A DNA stretch of 64,000 nt, taken from Geomicrobium sp. JCM 19038. Its GTDB lineage: Bacteria; Bacillota; Bacilli; Bacillales; Marinococcaceae. Location: assembly GCF_000698125.1 (NCBI RefSeq), contig NZ_BAXA01000009.1, positions 62,001 through 126,000 of the forward strand, given 5' to 3'. The notes under the pieces were generated by a model. The model saw nothing but the letters and a program-made list of their open reading frames with translations, had not been told where the DNA came from and ran no database searches. Positions 35,315 to 43,736 of this stretch are shown piece after piece. The first letter of the stretch is position 1. The number at the start of each line of letters is the position of its first letter. Position numbers and translations under genes: made by a program.

Positions 35315-36220
35315 TTATTGAACGTCTAGCCATTCGTCAACCGTTTCACGATTGTCGTCGATCCATTTTTGAGCAGCTTCTTCTTCTCCCATACCCTCTT
35401 CAGAGATGTAGAGCATGACTTCGTTCATATCATCTGTTGTCCAATAGAAGTTATCAAGAATTTGGAAAGCGACTGGGTCGTCTTCTTCTAAGCCTTCGCG
35501 TACGATTGTACGAATTTCACCGTCTTCTTGGAAGATTCCTTTTGGATCTTCAAGAAACTTTAAATCGTGCGTATTAAATTTCCAGTGTGGTTGCCAAGCA
35601 GTGACAACAATCGGTTCTTCATTTGCAATATGTGTTGCTAGTTCTTGAGTCATTGCAGCGTCGAAGCTTGTCTGTACGGTTACATCATCAATGCCGTATT
35701 CTTCTAGAGCTTCTTCAGTTGTTGATACGACCCCAGCACCTGCATCGATACCAGTAATTTGACTTACGACAGAACCATCAAGTTCTTCAATTGAATCGAT
35801 GTCCATGTACGTTGGTACTGCAAGACCCGTTTGAGCGTTTTCAAGATTCGGTCCAAGATCAACGACATCATCGCCAAATTGTTCATAGTCGTATTTCATA
35901 TCATCTGGTAACCAACCTGCAACGTGAGCGTCTGCGTCACCAGAAGCAACACTTGCCCACATGACTCCTTGCTCGACCGTCGTAATGGTCGTGTCGTAAC
36001 CCGCTTCTTCTAGGACGAGTTTCATTACGTTATTTGATGCAACTTCAGAATCCCACGTTACGTATACGAGTTCAAGCTCGCCACCTTCTGTAGCCGATTC
36101 GGTTGTTTCCCCTTCTTCGGTTGCGCCGGCATCATCATTTGCGGCCTCTTCATCTCCATTCCCGCAAGCTGCGAGCATGACTGCGCTGATCCCTAATAAA
36201 GAATGCTTCCAATACTTCAT
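35315..36220 (-). CDS. Glycine betaine-binding lipoprotein, lobe order opposite to B. subtilis OpuAC
   Basis: 301 residues. Lipobox LAAC (C19) after MKYWKHSLLGISAVM, start behind AAGGAGAGAG. The first lobe has LVYVTWDSEVASNNVMKLVLEEAGY and VAGWLPDDMKYDY; the second has GIDAGAGVVSTTEEALEEYG and VVTAWQPHWKFNTHDLKFLEDP. These two blocks occur in reverse order in the paralogue at 15958. It binds quaternary ammonium compounds for an ABC importer whose other genes are not here. It is divergent from gbsR, and shared palindromes in the promoters suggest common control with choline oxidation. Confidence 0.9.
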   Translation of the reverse strand: MKYWKHSLLGISAVMLAACGNGDEEAANDDAGATEEGETTESATEGGELELVYVTWDSEVASNNVMKLVLEEAGYDTTITTVEQGVMWASVASGDADAHVAGWLPDDMKYDYEQFGDDVVDLGPNLENAQTGLAVPTYMDIDSIEELDGSVVSQITGIDAGAGVVSTTEEALEEYGIDDVTVQTSFDAAMTQELATHIANEEPIVVTAWQPHWKFNTHDLKFLEDPKGIFQEDGEIRTIVREGLEEDDPVAFQILDNFYWTTDDMNEVMLYISEEGMGEEEAAQKWIDDNRETVDEWLDVQ

Positions 36221-36249
36221 AAACTCTCTCCTTCAAAGAATTTCGTTTG

Positions 36250-36265
36250 TTTAATATTATTTAAA
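36250..36265. promoter_or_regulatory. Candidate GbsR operator upstream of the betaine-binding gene
   Basis: TTTAATATTATTTAAA, a near-palindrome 30 bases upstream of the minus-strand start. It matches the perfect palindrome before gbsA in 14 of 16 positions. Confidence 0.5.
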
Positions 36266-36375
36266 TGTTGTTTATAGGTTATCATAAATATTGGTGAAGT
36301 CAAACAATAAGGTATTTGTCACAAAACGTAAACTTGCAAAGAAGAAAACTCAAAGCTATACTAGTTTTGAAAATG

Positions 36376-36391
36376 TTTTATATGTTTTAAA
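36376..36391. promoter_or_regulatory. Candidate GbsR operator upstream of gbsR
   Basis: TTTTATATGTTTTAAA, an imperfect copy of the gbsA palindrome, immediately before the gbsR ribosome site. Autoregulation would be expected. Confidence 0.4.
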
Positions 36392-36408
36392 CAAAAGGGG
36401 TGCTAGCG

Positions 36409-36978
36409 ATGTCTGATCATTCAGCAGCTCAAGAAGAACTAGAACAAATTCATGCTCTTATTAAAAACGGTATTGCCGATACAATGGATATATACGGAGT
36501 GAATCGCTCTGTAGGCCAACTTTATGCAACGCTGTATCTAAGTGATGAACCGATGACACTCGATCAATTAAGAGACGAACTTGGCATGAGTAAAGGTAGC
36601 ATGAGCCTAGGTGTAAGAAAACTTCTTGAAGAAAAGATTATTCATAGAGTCTATCGAAAAGGCGAACGTAAAGACCTGTATCAAGCAGAGCAAGATTTTT
36701 TCCAGTTCTTTATCTCTTTCTTTACCCGTCGTTGGGAAAGGGAAAAGAACGTGAACTTGTATGCTGTTAAGCAGGCACAGCCACGTTATCAAGCATTAAT
36801 GGAAGACCCAGACACACCAGAAGATGTTCGTGAAGAAGCAGAACGTCACTTTAATAAGATCAACGACTCAATGCAATATTATCGTTTTCTTGATATTCTC
36901 GTTGAAGAATTTGAAGAAGGCGACTTGGCTCAAAAGCTTCTTGAGCGTCATAACAAAAGACAAGCATCTGAATCGTAA
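36409..36978 (+). CDS. gbsR: Choline-responsive repressor GbsR (MarR-like)
   Basis: 189 residues from ATG 36409; a GTG three codons upstream is too close to AAAGGGG. The winged helix (about 15-85) contains NRSVGQLYATLYLSDEPMTLDQLRDELGMSKGSMSLGVRKL, characteristic of GbsR. ISFFTRRWEREKNVNLYAVKQAQP follows, also conserved. In B. subtilis GbsR represses gbsAB and the choline importer opuB and is released by choline. Position immediately before gbsA-gbsB supports the same job. A short intergenic gap with a palindrome separates it from gbsA. Confidence 0.93.
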   Translation: MSDHSAAQEELEQIHALIKNGIADTMDIYGVNRSVGQLYATLYLSDEPMTLDQLRDELGMSKGSMSLGVRKLLEEKIIHRVYRKGERKDLYQAEQDFFQFFISFFTRRWEREKNVNLYAVKQAQPRYQALMEDPDTPEDVREEAERHFNKINDSMQYYRFLDILVEEFEEGDLAQKLLERHNKRQASES

Positions 36979-37126
36979 CGCATAAAGAGCGAGTACCTAT
37001 AGAGGGACTCGTTCTTTTTATATTGTGCTTACGGCTAGGAATGCCCTCAGACTGCCAATCTTATAAATTATAATCATTTCCTTTGACAGTTATTTTGAAC
37101 GGTGGTAAATTATTATACATAGAACG

Positions 37127-37142
37127 TTTAATATATATTAAA
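37127..37142. promoter_or_regulatory. Perfect palindrome upstream of gbsA, candidate GbsR operator
   Basis: TTTAATATATATTAAA is a 16-base perfect palindrome located 23 bases before the gbsA start and just downstream of TTGACA-like sequence (TTTGACAG at 37083), consistent with a repressor site over the promoter or start. Confidence 0.55.
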
Positions 37143-37165
37143 TGAATTGAAGGAGAGTGAGTTCC

Positions 37166-38638
37166 TTGGAATTAAAAATGTACATTAATGGCGAATGGAC
37201 CGAATCGGTGCATGGCGCAACGAGGGACATTATTAATCCGTTTAATCAAGAAGTGATTGCAACGGCTACAGAAGGAACACGTGAAGATACAGAGAAAGCA
37301 ATTCGTGCTGCACGAGTAGCATTTGATAAAGGAAGTTGGAGTACGACACCAGCGAGTGATCGTGGCAAGATTGTCGGTCACATCGGTCGTCTAATTAGAG
37401 AGAATGCGTTGGAACTAGCACGGCTAGAGACACTTGATACAGGAAAGACGCTTGAAGAGAGTAAGGGAGATATGGAAGACATTGCGAATGTCTTTGAATT
37501 CTTTAGTGGACTGGCCGACAAAGATGGCGGCGAAGTCATTGAAAGTCCAATTCCTGATTCGACGAGCAAGGTTGTACGCGAACCTATTGGTGTATGTGGT
37601 CAAATTACACCATGGAATTATCCATTGCTCCAAGCAGCGTGGAAGCTTGCTCCAGCGTTAGCAGCAGGGAATACACTCGTTATGAAACCAAGTGAAATTA
37701 CTCCGCTAACAACGGTTCGTGTCTTTGAACTGTTTGAAGAAGCAGGGGTACCAAAAGGTGTTGCCAACCTCGTTCTTGGAACAGGTCAAGAAGTAGGAGC
37801 GCCACTATCAGAAAGTCATGACGTTGACCTAGTGTCCTTTACAGGAGGAATTGAAACAGGAAAAACGATTATGAAATCAGCAAGTGATAACGTAAAGAAA
37901 ATCGCGTTAGAGCTCGGTGGTAAGAACCCGAACATCGTGTTTGCAGATGCAGACTTTGACACAGCAGTGGATCAAGCGTTGAACGCAGCCTTTTTCCACG
38001 GAGGTCAAGTGTGTTCAGCAGGATCACGCTTATTAATAGAAGAATCATTGCACGATCAATTTGTTGAAGAGTTAATTAAGCGTGCGAGTCACATTACGCT
38101 TGGAAATGGATTTGATGAGTCAACAGAGTCAGGTCCATTAATCTCAAAAGAACACCGTGAAAAAGTGGAAGGCTACATTGAAGTAGGTGTGAACGAAGAT
38201 GCAACGCTCGCTCTGGGTGGAAAGCGTCCAGAAGGTGAAGCACTTCAGAATGGATTCTTCTTTGAGCCGACTATTTTCACAAATTGTACGTCTGAAATGA
38301 GAATCGTCCAAGAAGAAATCTTCGGTCCTGTCATTACAGTCGAGACATTTACAACGACTGAAGAAGCCATTGAAAAAGCAAATGATACAATTTACGGTCT
38401 TGCTGGTGCAGTCTTTACAAACGACATCGATCGTGGTGAAGAAGTAGCCGAGCGCCTTCGAATGGGTACGGTCTGGATTAACGATTTCCACCCATACTTT
38501 GCACAAGCCCCTTGGGGTGGTTACAAGCAATCAGGGTTTGGTCGTGAATTAGGAAAGATTGGACTCGAGGAATATACCGAAGTCAAACACATTTTTAGAA
38601 ATAAAAAACCGGCAGCCGTTAACTGGTTCCAGTCATAA
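37166..38638 (+). CDS. gbsA: Betaine aldehyde dehydrogenase GbsA
   Basis: 490 residues. TTG 37166 is preferred because AAGGAG lies ten bases before it; GTG 37157 would be only one base from that site. It oxidises betaine aldehyde to glycine betaine with NAD. Motifs: FTGGIETG, LELGGKNPNIVF (catalytic Glu), HGGQVCSAGSR (nucleophile Cys), PWGGYKQSGFGRELG. It pairs with the choline dehydrogenase gene 17 bases downstream, the classical gbsAB operon for making an osmoprotectant from choline. Confidence 0.95.
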   Translation: MELKMYINGEWTESVHGATRDIINPFNQEVIATATEGTREDTEKAIRAARVAFDKGSWSTTPASDRGKIVGHIGRLIRENALELARLETLDTGKTLEESKGDMEDIANVFEFFSGLADKDGGEVIESPIPDSTSKVVREPIGVCGQITPWNYPLLQAAWKLAPALAAGNTLVMKPSEITPLTTVRVFELFEEAGVPKGVANLVLGTGQEVGAPLSESHDVDLVSFTGGIETGKTIMKSASDNVKKIALELGGKNPNIVFADADFDTAVDQALNAAFFHGGQVCSAGSRLLIEESLHDQFVEELIKRASHITLGNGFDESTESGPLISKEHREKVEGYIEVGVNEDATLALGGKRPEGEALQNGFFFEPTIFTNCTSEMRIVQEEIFGPVITVETFTTTEEAIEKANDTIYGLAGAVFTNDIDRGEEVAERLRMGTVWINDFHPYFAQAPWGGYKQSGFGRELGKIGLEEYTEVKHIFRNKKPAAVNWFQS

Positions 38639-38655
38639 TAAAGGAGAGATTATAG

Positions 38656-39864
38656 ATGAGTATGCACATGAAAGTAGAAGCGATGTTAGGGTATCACACG
38701 TTTGAAGTACCAACAGCAATTAAGCACGGAATCGATTCAATTCAATATTTAGGAGAAGAAGTAAAGAACCTTGGTTCTACAAAAGTAATGCTCGTTACTG
38801 ACCCTGGTATTTACAATGCAGGCGTAACTAAGCCGGTTGAAGAAAGCTTGAAAAGCGCAGGCGTTGAAGTGGCAGTCTTTAACAAAGTTGAGCCAAACCC
38901 TCCAACAAGATTGATTGCTGAAGGATCGAAGTTTTATGAAGAAAACGGTTGTAATGGTTTAGTCGCAGTCGGCGGTGGTTCATCGATGGATACGGCTAAA
39001 GCAGTTGGTGTTGAGGTAACACATGAAGGATCAGTACTTGATTATGAAGCAGCTGAAGGAAAGAAACCTTTGGAAAACCGCGTTCCACCACTTGCAACAA
39101 TTCCTACAACAGCAGGTACAGGTTCAGAGGTTACACAGTGGGCAGTCATTACGGATGAAAAGCGCGAGTACAAGTTCAATACTGGTGGTCCTTTAATCGC
39201 TGCACACGTAACGATTATTGACCCGAAACTTCACGTTTCTATGCCTCCACACGTAACAGCAATGACGGGGATTGACGCTATTGCGCACGCAGTAGAATGT
39301 TACACAATGAAGTATGCACAACCAGTTACGGATGCCGTAGCACTTCTTGCGATTGAATATGCAGCAACGTATATCCGTCGCGCATTTTCCGATGGTGAAG
39401 ACCTTGAAGCTCGTTACGGAATGGCTCAAGCAGCGATGCTTGCTGGACTTTCTTATGGTAGTGAATCAGCCGGTGCGGCACACGCAATGAGTCAATCACT
39501 CGGTGGAATCGTTCCAGTTGCACACGGTCAATGTGTGGCTGCAATGATGGGACCTGTGATGGAGTATAACTGGAAAGGTGCACCTGGACGCTTTGCTCGT
39601 ATTGCACAAGCATTTGGTATTAACACAGCGGACATGACGACAGAAGAAGCTGCCAAAGCTGCTGTGAACTACATGTACGAGCTCGTTGAGGAGCTTGAAG
39701 TGCCAACACTTGAGGAACAAGGTGTTGACCCAAGCCAAGTTGAGCGTTGGGCAAAAGCTGCAATGGATGACCCGCAAACTGTAGGGAATCCAAGAGACTT
39801 GACGATCCCAGCGTATGAGTGGATCTACAACCGTTGCTTTAACCGCGTAGAAAAAACGGTATAA
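38656..39864 (+). CDS. gbsB: Choline dehydrogenase GbsB (iron-containing type III alcohol dehydrogenase)
   Basis: 402 residues. It oxidises choline to betaine aldehyde with NAD. GGGSSMDTAKAV (about 102-113) is the nucleotide-binding glycine motif of type III alcohol dehydrogenases; metal ligands are expected in GIDAIAHAVECY (Asp/His), and the histidines of AGAAHAMSQSLGGIVPVAHGQ. ATG follows AAAGGAGAG. It is intact and followed by a terminator. Confidence 0.94.
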   Translation: MSMHMKVEAMLGYHTFEVPTAIKHGIDSIQYLGEEVKNLGSTKVMLVTDPGIYNAGVTKPVEESLKSAGVEVAVFNKVEPNPPTRLIAEGSKFYEENGCNGLVAVGGGSSMDTAKAVGVEVTHEGSVLDYEAAEGKKPLENRVPPLATIPTTAGTGSEVTQWAVITDEKREYKFNTGGPLIAAHVTIIDPKLHVSMPPHVTAMTGIDAIAHAVECYTMKYAQPVTDAVALLAIEYAATYIRRAFSDGEDLEARYGMAQAAMLAGLSYGSESAGAAHAMSQSLGGIVPVAHGQCVAAMMGPVMEYNWKGAPGRFARIAQAFGINTADMTTEEAAKAAVNYMYELVEELEVPTLEEQGVDPSQVERWAKAAMDDPQTVGNPRDLTIPAYEWIYNRCFNRVEKTV

Positions 39865-39875
39865 TAAATAGTAGG

Positions 39876-39906
39876 AACCAGACACTTGCGAGTGTCTGGT
39901 TTTCTT
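39876..39906 (+). terminator. Terminator of gbsAB
   Basis: AACCAGACACT, loop TGCG, AGTGTCTGGTT, then TTCTTGGTTT. Confidence 0.88.
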
Positions 39907-40069
39907 GGTTTAAAGCAGACAATTTCGGGCGTGGAATTGTAAAATGGCATAAAGCCTAATAATAATCTCATTTTTTTACAATAAAAAGAATTTCTTCCTA
40001 AATGTTTAAGGATATACTACGAGGGAACTAGTCCTTTGTATTACTTAACATCACAGGAGGATTTACATC

Positions 40070-40629
40070 ATGAAAAAATTCGGTATGGCAGCATTAACAG
40101 CAGTAGTTGCAACAGGACTTGTAGCATGTGGAGATACAACAGATGATGAAGGACAAGATACAGTAGAAGTACCTGCAGAAGAAGAAATAGATACAGATGA
40201 TCTAGAAACAGATGAAGACGATACAGACATGATGATGACACAACAGAAGACACAGATTCACAAGAAGCTGCTGCTGAAGACTGGTTTGAAGAGCTTAGCT
40301 TCGAGCAATTTGAATTAGACGTTGAATATGGTGAACAAACATTTATGGTTGATTACGACTACAATGATGGTGAGCCTCAAGCAGTCATCGAAGACAACCG
40401 TTATGATGAAGCTGGAGAGATTCAAGGCGAAGAAGCACTTGATGAACTCGCAACAATTCTTCCTGAAATGAACATTGACGACCAAGCTACTGAAGAAGAA
40501 TTAATTGAAGAAGCGATTATGGCCTTCGAACTTGACGAAGATTATGATGAGATCGAAGTTGAAGTCGAATTCTTTAACGACGCTGACATCGATGCAGATG
40601 ATGAAGACGAAGACGAGAATAACCTATAA
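40070..40629 (+). CDS. YusW-like acidic lipoprotein (one probable frameshift)
   Basis: About 186 residues. Signal peptide and lipobox LVAC (C20) behind AGGAGG. A frame break at 40229 is repaired by one base (CATGATGATG to an extra A or G), giving DDTTEDTDSQEAAAEDWFEELSF. The C-terminal part LDVEYGEQTFMVDYDY ... QGEEALDELATILPEMNI ... AIMAFELDEDYDEIEVEVEF matches the YusW domain found in Bacillus lipoproteins. The linker and tail are strongly acidic. Function is unknown. It is a separate transcription unit. Confidence 0.82.
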
Positions 40630-40646
40630 GTAAGTGCATAGTATTT

Positions 40647-40680
40647 ACCGTCTGTTCCTATGGAACGGGCGGTTTTTTTA
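40647..40680 (+). terminator. Rho-independent terminator
   Basis: ACCGTCTGTTCC, loop TAT, GGAACGGGCGGT, then TTTTTT. Confidence 0.88.
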
Positions 40681-40767
40681 TGTGAGAAAAACTTTTTTGC
40701 AAACTAAACGAACAAAATGCCGATGCTAAACGTAGTAGTTATGAACAGCTCGAGAGGAGAGGTGAAA

Positions 40768-41274
40768 ATGAATGATCTGAAAAAGGCGAAGAAGGGCGAT
40801 GAAGCAGCTCTTGCGCGCGTGCTCCTTCACGAATACGACTTCGTTTTTCATTATTTACTCAAGCTCACCCTCCATCCGTCGATGGCGGAAGACTTGACGC
40901 AAGATACAATGGTAAAAGCCATCGAACGGTTTGCTCAATACAATGCCAAAAAGGCAAAGCTGTCTACGTGGCTCATTCAAATTGGAACAAATCTTTGGCG
41001 TGATGAATTACGAAAAGAGAAAAGAAAGCAACAATACCAAAGTCTACAGCAACTTGAATGGGAAATGCGACATGAACCAACAACAGAGTGGATTGCCGTC
41101 ATAGCGGAACTAGAGAAATTAAAACCAGAGGAACGCATTCCCGTTATACTAAAACATTATTATGGATATGGATACGATGAGATCGCATCCATTATAGGTG
41201 CACCTTCAGGAACGGTGAAATCGAGACTTCATAGCGGGATGAATCGATTAAGAAAGGAGCTCACACATGAATGA
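40768..41274 (+). CDS. sigY: ECF RNA polymerase sigma factor, SigY-like
   Basis: 168 residues from ATG 40768 (GAGAGGTG upstream). Region 2 is seen in MAEDLTQDTMVKAIERFAQYNAKKAKLSTWLIQIGTN, and region 4 in IPVILKHYYGYGYDEIASIIGAPSGTVKSRLHSG. The following gene order (yxlC, yxlD, yxlE, yxlF, yxlG-like) is the same as in the B. subtilis sigY operon, where YxlC and YxlD act as anti-sigma proteins. It therefore most likely directs its own operon. A clear ECF promoter could not be picked with confidence. Confidence 0.9.
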   Translation: MNDLKKAKKGDEAALARVLLHEYDFVFHYLLKLTLHPSMAEDLTQDTMVKAIERFAQYNAKKAKLSTWLIQIGTNLWRDELRKEKRKQQYQSLQQLEWEMRHEPTTEWIAVIAELEKLKPEERIPVILKHYYGYGYDEIASIIGAPSGTVKSRLHSGMNRLRKELTHE

Positions 41275-41548
41275 ACAACGATTCAAACTTGACTTAAAGC
41301 AATTGGATCAACTCGAACCTAAGAACAAGCCATCACAAATTGAAATGATGCTTACGATTCAAGCGACGAGAAAAAGGCAGCGGAACGAACTAATCTTCTT
41401 TTTCGTTGTTGCATTCATCGTTGTGGCGAGCACTGTCCTTCTTATGGTAAAAGCTCCGGTCTGGTTTATTCTGCTTCAAGCAGTAGTGATGGTGATGGCT
41501 TTGGTTGGCTTCCTTTCAAGAAGGAAGGTGTACAGTCGTGCATTATAA
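41267..41548 (+). CDS. yxlC: YxlC-like anti-sigma component
   Basis: 93 residues. A charged cytoplasmic N-terminus (about 1-40) is followed by two membrane segments (ELIFFFVVAFIVVASTVLLMV and WFILLQAVVMVMALVGFL). In B. subtilis YxlC works with YxlD to hold SigY inactive at the membrane. Here assignment rests on position, size and topology. It overlaps sigY by 8 bases and yxlD by 11. Confidence 0.8.
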   Translation: MNEQRFKLDLKQLDQLEPKNKPSQIEMMLTIQATRKRQRNELIFFFVVAFIVVASTVLLMVKAPVWFILLQAVVMVMALVGFLSRRKVYSRAL

Positions 41549-41762
41549 CTTAAATGAGTTGCCATATTGGTTGTTGATCGTGATCTTTGTACTGTTATTT
41601 GCACAAGCCACCTTTTTATTTATTCATGCAAGACGAAACGGACGGATGCATTGGTTCTGGGGGATCTGGGGAATGATTAGCGCCCCAATGCCTATTATCA
41701 TTTACCTTATCTATATAAAAGTATTTATCCCTTACCGACAGAGGAGGAATAGCAATGCCTGA
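41538..41762 (+). CDS. yxlD: YxlD-like small membrane protein
   Basis: 74 residues from GTG 41538, with AAGGAAGGTG upstream. Two membrane segments (WLLIVIFVLLFAQATFLFIH and ISAPMPIIIYLIYIKVFI) are separated by a short basic loop with HWFWGIWGM. It matches the second anti-sigma gene of the sigY operon by position and topology. Confidence 0.8.
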   Translation: MHYNLNELPYWLLIVIFVLLFAQATFLFIHARRNGRMHWFWGIWGMISAPMPIIIYLIYIKVFIPYRQRRNSNA

Positions 41763-41952
41763 TTTATTTATGCTCGTTTTACCATTGATTATTATTGAAT
41801 TTATATTAAAGATCATTGCGTTTATTGATTTGTATCGCCGCGAATCAACATCGTTACCGAAGTGGCTGTGGGCGCTTATTATATTATTCGTTAATACGAT
41901 CGGTCCGATTCTTTACCTCGTGTTAGGAAAGCAACGGAGGCAGATCACATGA
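41755..41952 (+). CDS. yxlE: YxlE-like small membrane protein (PLDc N-terminal type)
   Basis: 65 residues with two membrane segments. The pattern LKIIAFIDLYRRE...LPKWLWALIILFVNTIGPILYLVLGK is the PLDc_N domain, also found in negative regulators such as YxlE. ATG follows AGAGGAGGAAT. It overlaps both neighbours by a few bases. Confidence 0.85.
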   Translation: MPDLFMLVLPLIIIEFILKIIAFIDLYRRESTSLPKWLWALIILFVNTIGPILYLVLGKQRRQIT

Positions 41953-42820
41953 TTGCTATGAGTAAGATTAGTAAACGTATCGCAAATAAGAGCATTGTTC
42001 AGGATGTGAGTTTCTCTTTAAAAACTAACCAAATTACAGCATTGCTCGGAAAAAACGGTGCAGGCAAAACGACGATCTTGCACCTGCTTGCAGGCATTAT
42101 GAGTCCGAGTGATGGAAAGATTACAGTGCGAGAACGTACAAAGATCGGATTCTTGCCCCAATATCCCGTTTTTCCAGATTGGATGACAGCTTCGGAATAC
42201 GTTGTGTATAGCGCACAGCTATCCGGATTGTCCAAGCAACGAGCAGTGGAGAAAGCCAGTAATTTTTTAGATATCGTCGGGCTGGAAAAAGCAAAAGGTG
42301 AATCAATTTCAAAATTTTCAGGCGGAATGAAACAGCGACTCGGTATAGCTCAGGCTGTCGTTCATGAGCCGCAAGTGTTGTTGCTCGACGAGCCAATGAG
42401 TGCGCTTGACCCTGAAGGAAGAAGTGATGTACAAACGTTATTACAAAAGTTTAAAGAAACGATGACGATTCTTTATTCAACCCACATTTTACACGATGCA
42501 GAGCAGCTAGCTGAAGACGTCTTAATGTTGCAAGATGGCAACGTTATTGCGCATCAACCGTTGCAGGAACTTCTAGGAAATCTCCCTTCACAAGGGGTTA
42601 TTATCGAAACGAGCAAGTCCCTTGAGACGTGGGCACAGCATTTTAATCAACAATTTCCGAGCGCAACGATTGAAGCAGACGCAATATTGCCAGAGTGGAA
42701 GGTAAAGACGCAGAACGTATCGTTGTCCAAAGTCTACTAGATCACCAACTTGAACTCGTTCGTTTTCAAAAAGACCGACCAACCTTAGATTCCTATTTTA
42801 AGGAGGTCACAAGCCGATGA
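41949..42820 (+). CDS. yxlF: ABC transporter ATP-binding protein, YxlF-like (one probable frameshift)
   Basis: About 290 residues after repair. Walker A GKNGAGKTT (about 34-42), signature SGGMKQRLG, Walker B VLLLDEPMSALD and the switch histidine in YSTHIL are intact. The raw frame stops at 42740; restoring one G near 42698 continues EWEGKDAERIVVQSLLDHQLELVRFQKDRPTLDSYFKEVTS to 42820, overlapping yxlG by 4 bases. That brings the length to that of B. subtilis YxlF. With YxlG it forms an exporter of unknown substrate. Confidence 0.9.
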
Positions 42821-43578
42821 AACTAGTAATGATCATCAAAAAAGAGTGTTTAGAGACGTTCAGAAGTCATCGCTGGCTTTGGTTACCTGTATTCTTTCTG
42901 CTTCTAGGATTAATGCAACCACTTACGTCGTATTTTCTCTCGGACATTCTTGAACAATTCGGAGGATTGCCAGAAGGGGCAGTCATAGAAATCCCTGCAC
43001 CATCGGCTGAAGAAGTGTACGGTGCAACGCTTGGACAGTTCACGCAATTAGGGACGATCGTTCTCGTACTCGCCTTCATGGGAAGCATTAGCGAAGAACG
43101 ACGGAGCGGTGAAGTGAAGATGTTGTTACTCCGACCGGTCAGTTATGCATCGTATTGGTTCGGGAAATTTATCGTAAATTCAACTGTCATGACAGTCAGC
43201 TTTTTACTCGGAATTGGAATCGCACTCTTTTACATTCAACTATTGTTTGAGCCGATTCTCATGCCAGCGTTGTTCGGCTCGCTTGCGATGTATTGGCTTT
43301 GGATGTTGTTCATCATTGCTGTAACGACCACCTTTAGCACACTTATTAAACGACAAACTGTCGTGGCAGTTTGTTCGCTTATTGTTGTCTTTGGCATGCA
43401 GATGTTTGCTTCCATGTTTACATCAATTGCATCCTGGACCCCAGGTGCGTTGCCAAATCTTGCCGTTGCAATGGCAACAGAAGAGATTGTGCTCCCGATT
43501 GCAAGCACAATCTTGAGTATCATTCTCGTCGCTTGGATGAGCGTACTTTATATGAAAAAGACAGATTGGCTTTACTAG
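42817..43578 (+). CDS. yxlG: ABC transporter permease, YxlG-like
   Basis: 253 residues with six membrane segments of the ABC-2 type. ISEERRSGEVKMLLLRPVSYASYWFGKFI is the cytoplasmic coupling stretch common to these permeases. AAGGAGG precedes the start. It is the last gene of the sigY operon and is followed by a terminator. Confidence 0.88.
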   Translation: MKLVMIIKKECLETFRSHRWLWLPVFFLLLGLMQPLTSYFLSDILEQFGGLPEGAVIEIPAPSAEEVYGATLGQFTQLGTIVLVLAFMGSISEERRSGEVKMLLLRPVSYASYWFGKFIVNSTVMTVSFLLGIGIALFYIQLLFEPILMPALFGSLAMYWLWMLFIIAVTTTFSTLIKRQTVVAVCSLIVVFGMQMFASMFTSIASWTPGALPNLAVAMATEEIVLPIASTILSIILVAWMSVLYMKKTDWLY

Positions 43579-43579
43579 T

Positions 43580-43612
43580 AAAAGAGACTTGTCCATAGGG
43601 CAGGTCTTTTAT
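43580..43612 (+). terminator. Terminator of the sigY operon
   Basis: AAAGAGACTTGTCC, loop ATAG, GGCAGGTCTTTT, with two wobble or mismatched pairs. Confidence 0.7.
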
Positions 43613-43634
43613 TGTGCGATAAGTTCAAGAGCAA

Positions 43635-43676
43635 GAGCGTGGAACAAGAGAGCGGGAGCGCGGAACGAGACTCACT
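43635..43676. repeat. Two tandem 21-base units
   Basis: GAGCGTGGAACAAGA (43635-43649) and GAGCGCGGAACGAGA (43656-43670) are spaced exactly 21 bases. It lies between two convergent terminators and is non-coding. Confidence 0.55.
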
Positions 43677-43695
43677 CAAAGCCTCCTCCCCACAC

Positions 43696-43725
43696 GAAAA
43701 AAGGAGAAAGCCACTGACCTTCTCC
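43696..43725 (-). terminator. Terminator of the minus-strand permease gene
   Basis: Minus strand: GGAGAAGG, loop, CTTTCTCC, then TTTTTT. It sits 11 bases after the stop. Confidence 0.7.
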
Positions 43726-43736
43726 ACCAAACGCTT

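Noticed and set aside
38144-38530. 128-codon minus-strand frame inside gbsA
   Set aside because: A shadow of a well-conserved dehydrogenase; no start signal.
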